Assembly (NCBI GenBank): GCA_021234155.1
Contig: JAJEKV010000013.1
Span: forward strand, 8,383,193-8,447,192
Source of the DNA: Isoetes taiwanensis
Lineage: Eukaryota > Streptophyta > Lycopodiopsida > Isoetales > Isoetaceae
Reading direction: 5' to 3'
Length of the DNA stretch: 64,000 nucleotides
Part shown: positions 62,838 to 64,000 of the stretch, one piece after another
Position numbering within the stretch: the stretch's first letter is position 1
Layout: the number at the start of each line of letters is the position of its first letter
Notes under the pieces: generated by a model
The model's database searches: none
What the model saw: the letters and a program-made list of their open reading frames with translations, nothing else
What the model was told of the DNA's origin: nothing
Translations under genes and position numbers: made by a program

Positions 62838-64000
62838 CAAGGTGCTGCGCACGGAGGGTTGCCCTCCATGGCCGGAGGGTGAGGTGGCTTAAATTATAGT
62901 TCAAAGTCATGTTTTGACAATCAATTTAAATTGCTACTTCTAGACAATAGAATACTTGATACCATGACTTTATGGAAATTGGCCTGAAGAAATCTTTGGT
63001 GCTTGACATGGAACAAATATTGCAGGAGCATAAGGACAAGTCTAATAGAGCAGAGAATGGAAATACATGTCTTGTCAGCATAGAAATGAGGGAACTCCTT
63101 GAAGATTTCATTTTATTTTTCTTTTTATATTTTATGCCATATTCAAAGAACCTTTTGTTCATTTAAAGTTCAAATTGCAAACACATTTTCTATTTTAGCG
63201 TGTTAAATATAAAATATTTAATATGCTAAATGCGCTCTTAATGTATAATCATATAGAAGGCCCACTGAAGGTGGGCGTTTTTTCTATTATATTAGATTTG
63301 ACAAGGAGTTAAAGCTGAATAGGTTTTCTTTCATACAAGTTCTCCAACTTAATACTGCGCACTGTTACTAGTAAAGCTCCTAATTTGATAGTCTATGTAA
63401 CATAAGTCATGCCCCACAAGTAAGTGGGAGAGGTTTGATTGAACCGGTTTCCATCGCGGTAAATGTTGGACGTGGGCATGTTATAGTCAGCTTTAAATGG
63501 CAAAAAGTTCGTTAAGCCCACAAAAACACGTGTAATTTTTTTGGGCGTGGCCATAACATGTCAAAGACGAATATTGCCCGTGGCTATAACATGACATCAT
63601 CCAATATATATAGCGCTCCAGTTTGAACCTCTACACTTTGAAGTCTAATCTCTTTCACCACTTGTAATGTGGCAGAGCTTTGAATCTTTGTCCTCGTAAT
63701 TGCAAAGCCTTTAGGAACCACAGCCCAACCAACTAGCACAAAGCATAATAACAAACTGCTTTTCCCCGAAGTTTATATTCAACATGTAATTGCACAGAGG
63801 GGTTTCTTCAAATTGCCCATGAATCCAGTGACCCAATTTCAATTACCTTCTGTATTATGATCGGCTCTGATTTGCGATCATGTTGATGCTAGAAGCCCCA
63901 TCAAATCATGCTGATTCGGGCTCCAATAAAGCAAATTACAGTCCGTCTCTCTGTTAGCTCAGTATATATGGATGAATCAGCTCAAAAATTCTGCAAATTG
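62838..64000. other. No gene recognised
   Basis: Starts with a small inverted GGAGGG/CCCTCC cluster (62853-62880). An inverted pair GGGCATGTTATA / TATAACATG lies at 63473-63595. The rest is AT-rich without a domain. Confidence 0.45.

Overview
This is nuclear DNA of a land plant, most likely a fern. The evidence is spliced genes with GT-AG introns, a pentatricopeptide (PPR) fragment of the type expanded in ferns, plant-type L1 and LTR retrotransposons, long microsatellites and low gene density. The fern assignment rests on protein flavour only and is moderate. I see no bacterial operon, CRISPR array, rRNA or tRNA gene.

Layout. 1-13 kb: broken non-LTR retrotransposons of two families, two diverged inverted arms around 3.3-3.9 and 7.6-8.0 kb, and a PPR fragment cut by an L1 element that is itself cut by another LINE. 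13.6-22.7 kb: two gag-only LTR retrotransposons in tandem sharing a central LTR (LTR-gag-LTR-gag-LTR), with a younger, complete non-autonomous LTR element nested in the second gag and flanked by a 5-bp target duplication. 23.2-26.6 kb: two LINE copies head to tail, separated and followed by long CT microsatellites. 28.1-36.15 kb: a candidate DNA transposon with a DUF7869-type putative transposase relic on the minus strand and, divergently, a relic joining a ParB-like domain to a beta-class DNA methyltransferase. It is studded with palindromes built on GTGTATTCCGGAATACAC. 36.5-38.3 kb: a pogo-like transposase relic split by a short retroposon.

39.5-44 kb is the only clearly functional-looking part: a PLAC8-type cysteine-rich gene (minus) and a CWC25 splicing-factor gene (plus), head to head across about 330 bp with G-box-like sites. 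45.8-55.4 kb: minus-strand fragments of Argonaute, HSP70, an F-box protein and a TPR-like exon. The HSP70 fragment is split by a 6.96-kb element with 29-bp inverted termini, CGTCGCATGCGACG-type subterminal repeats, a small spliced gene and large tandem repeats. 55.5-62.8 kb: a 3.6-kb tandem duplication with no clear gene.

The most unusual item is the 28.1-36.1 kb element, which pairs a transposase-like protein with DNA-modification and ParB-like domains and with families of large palindromes confined to its non-coding parts. Many of its frame breaks are single-base shifts in homopolymers. True decay and long-read consensus error cannot be told apart from this sequence alone.
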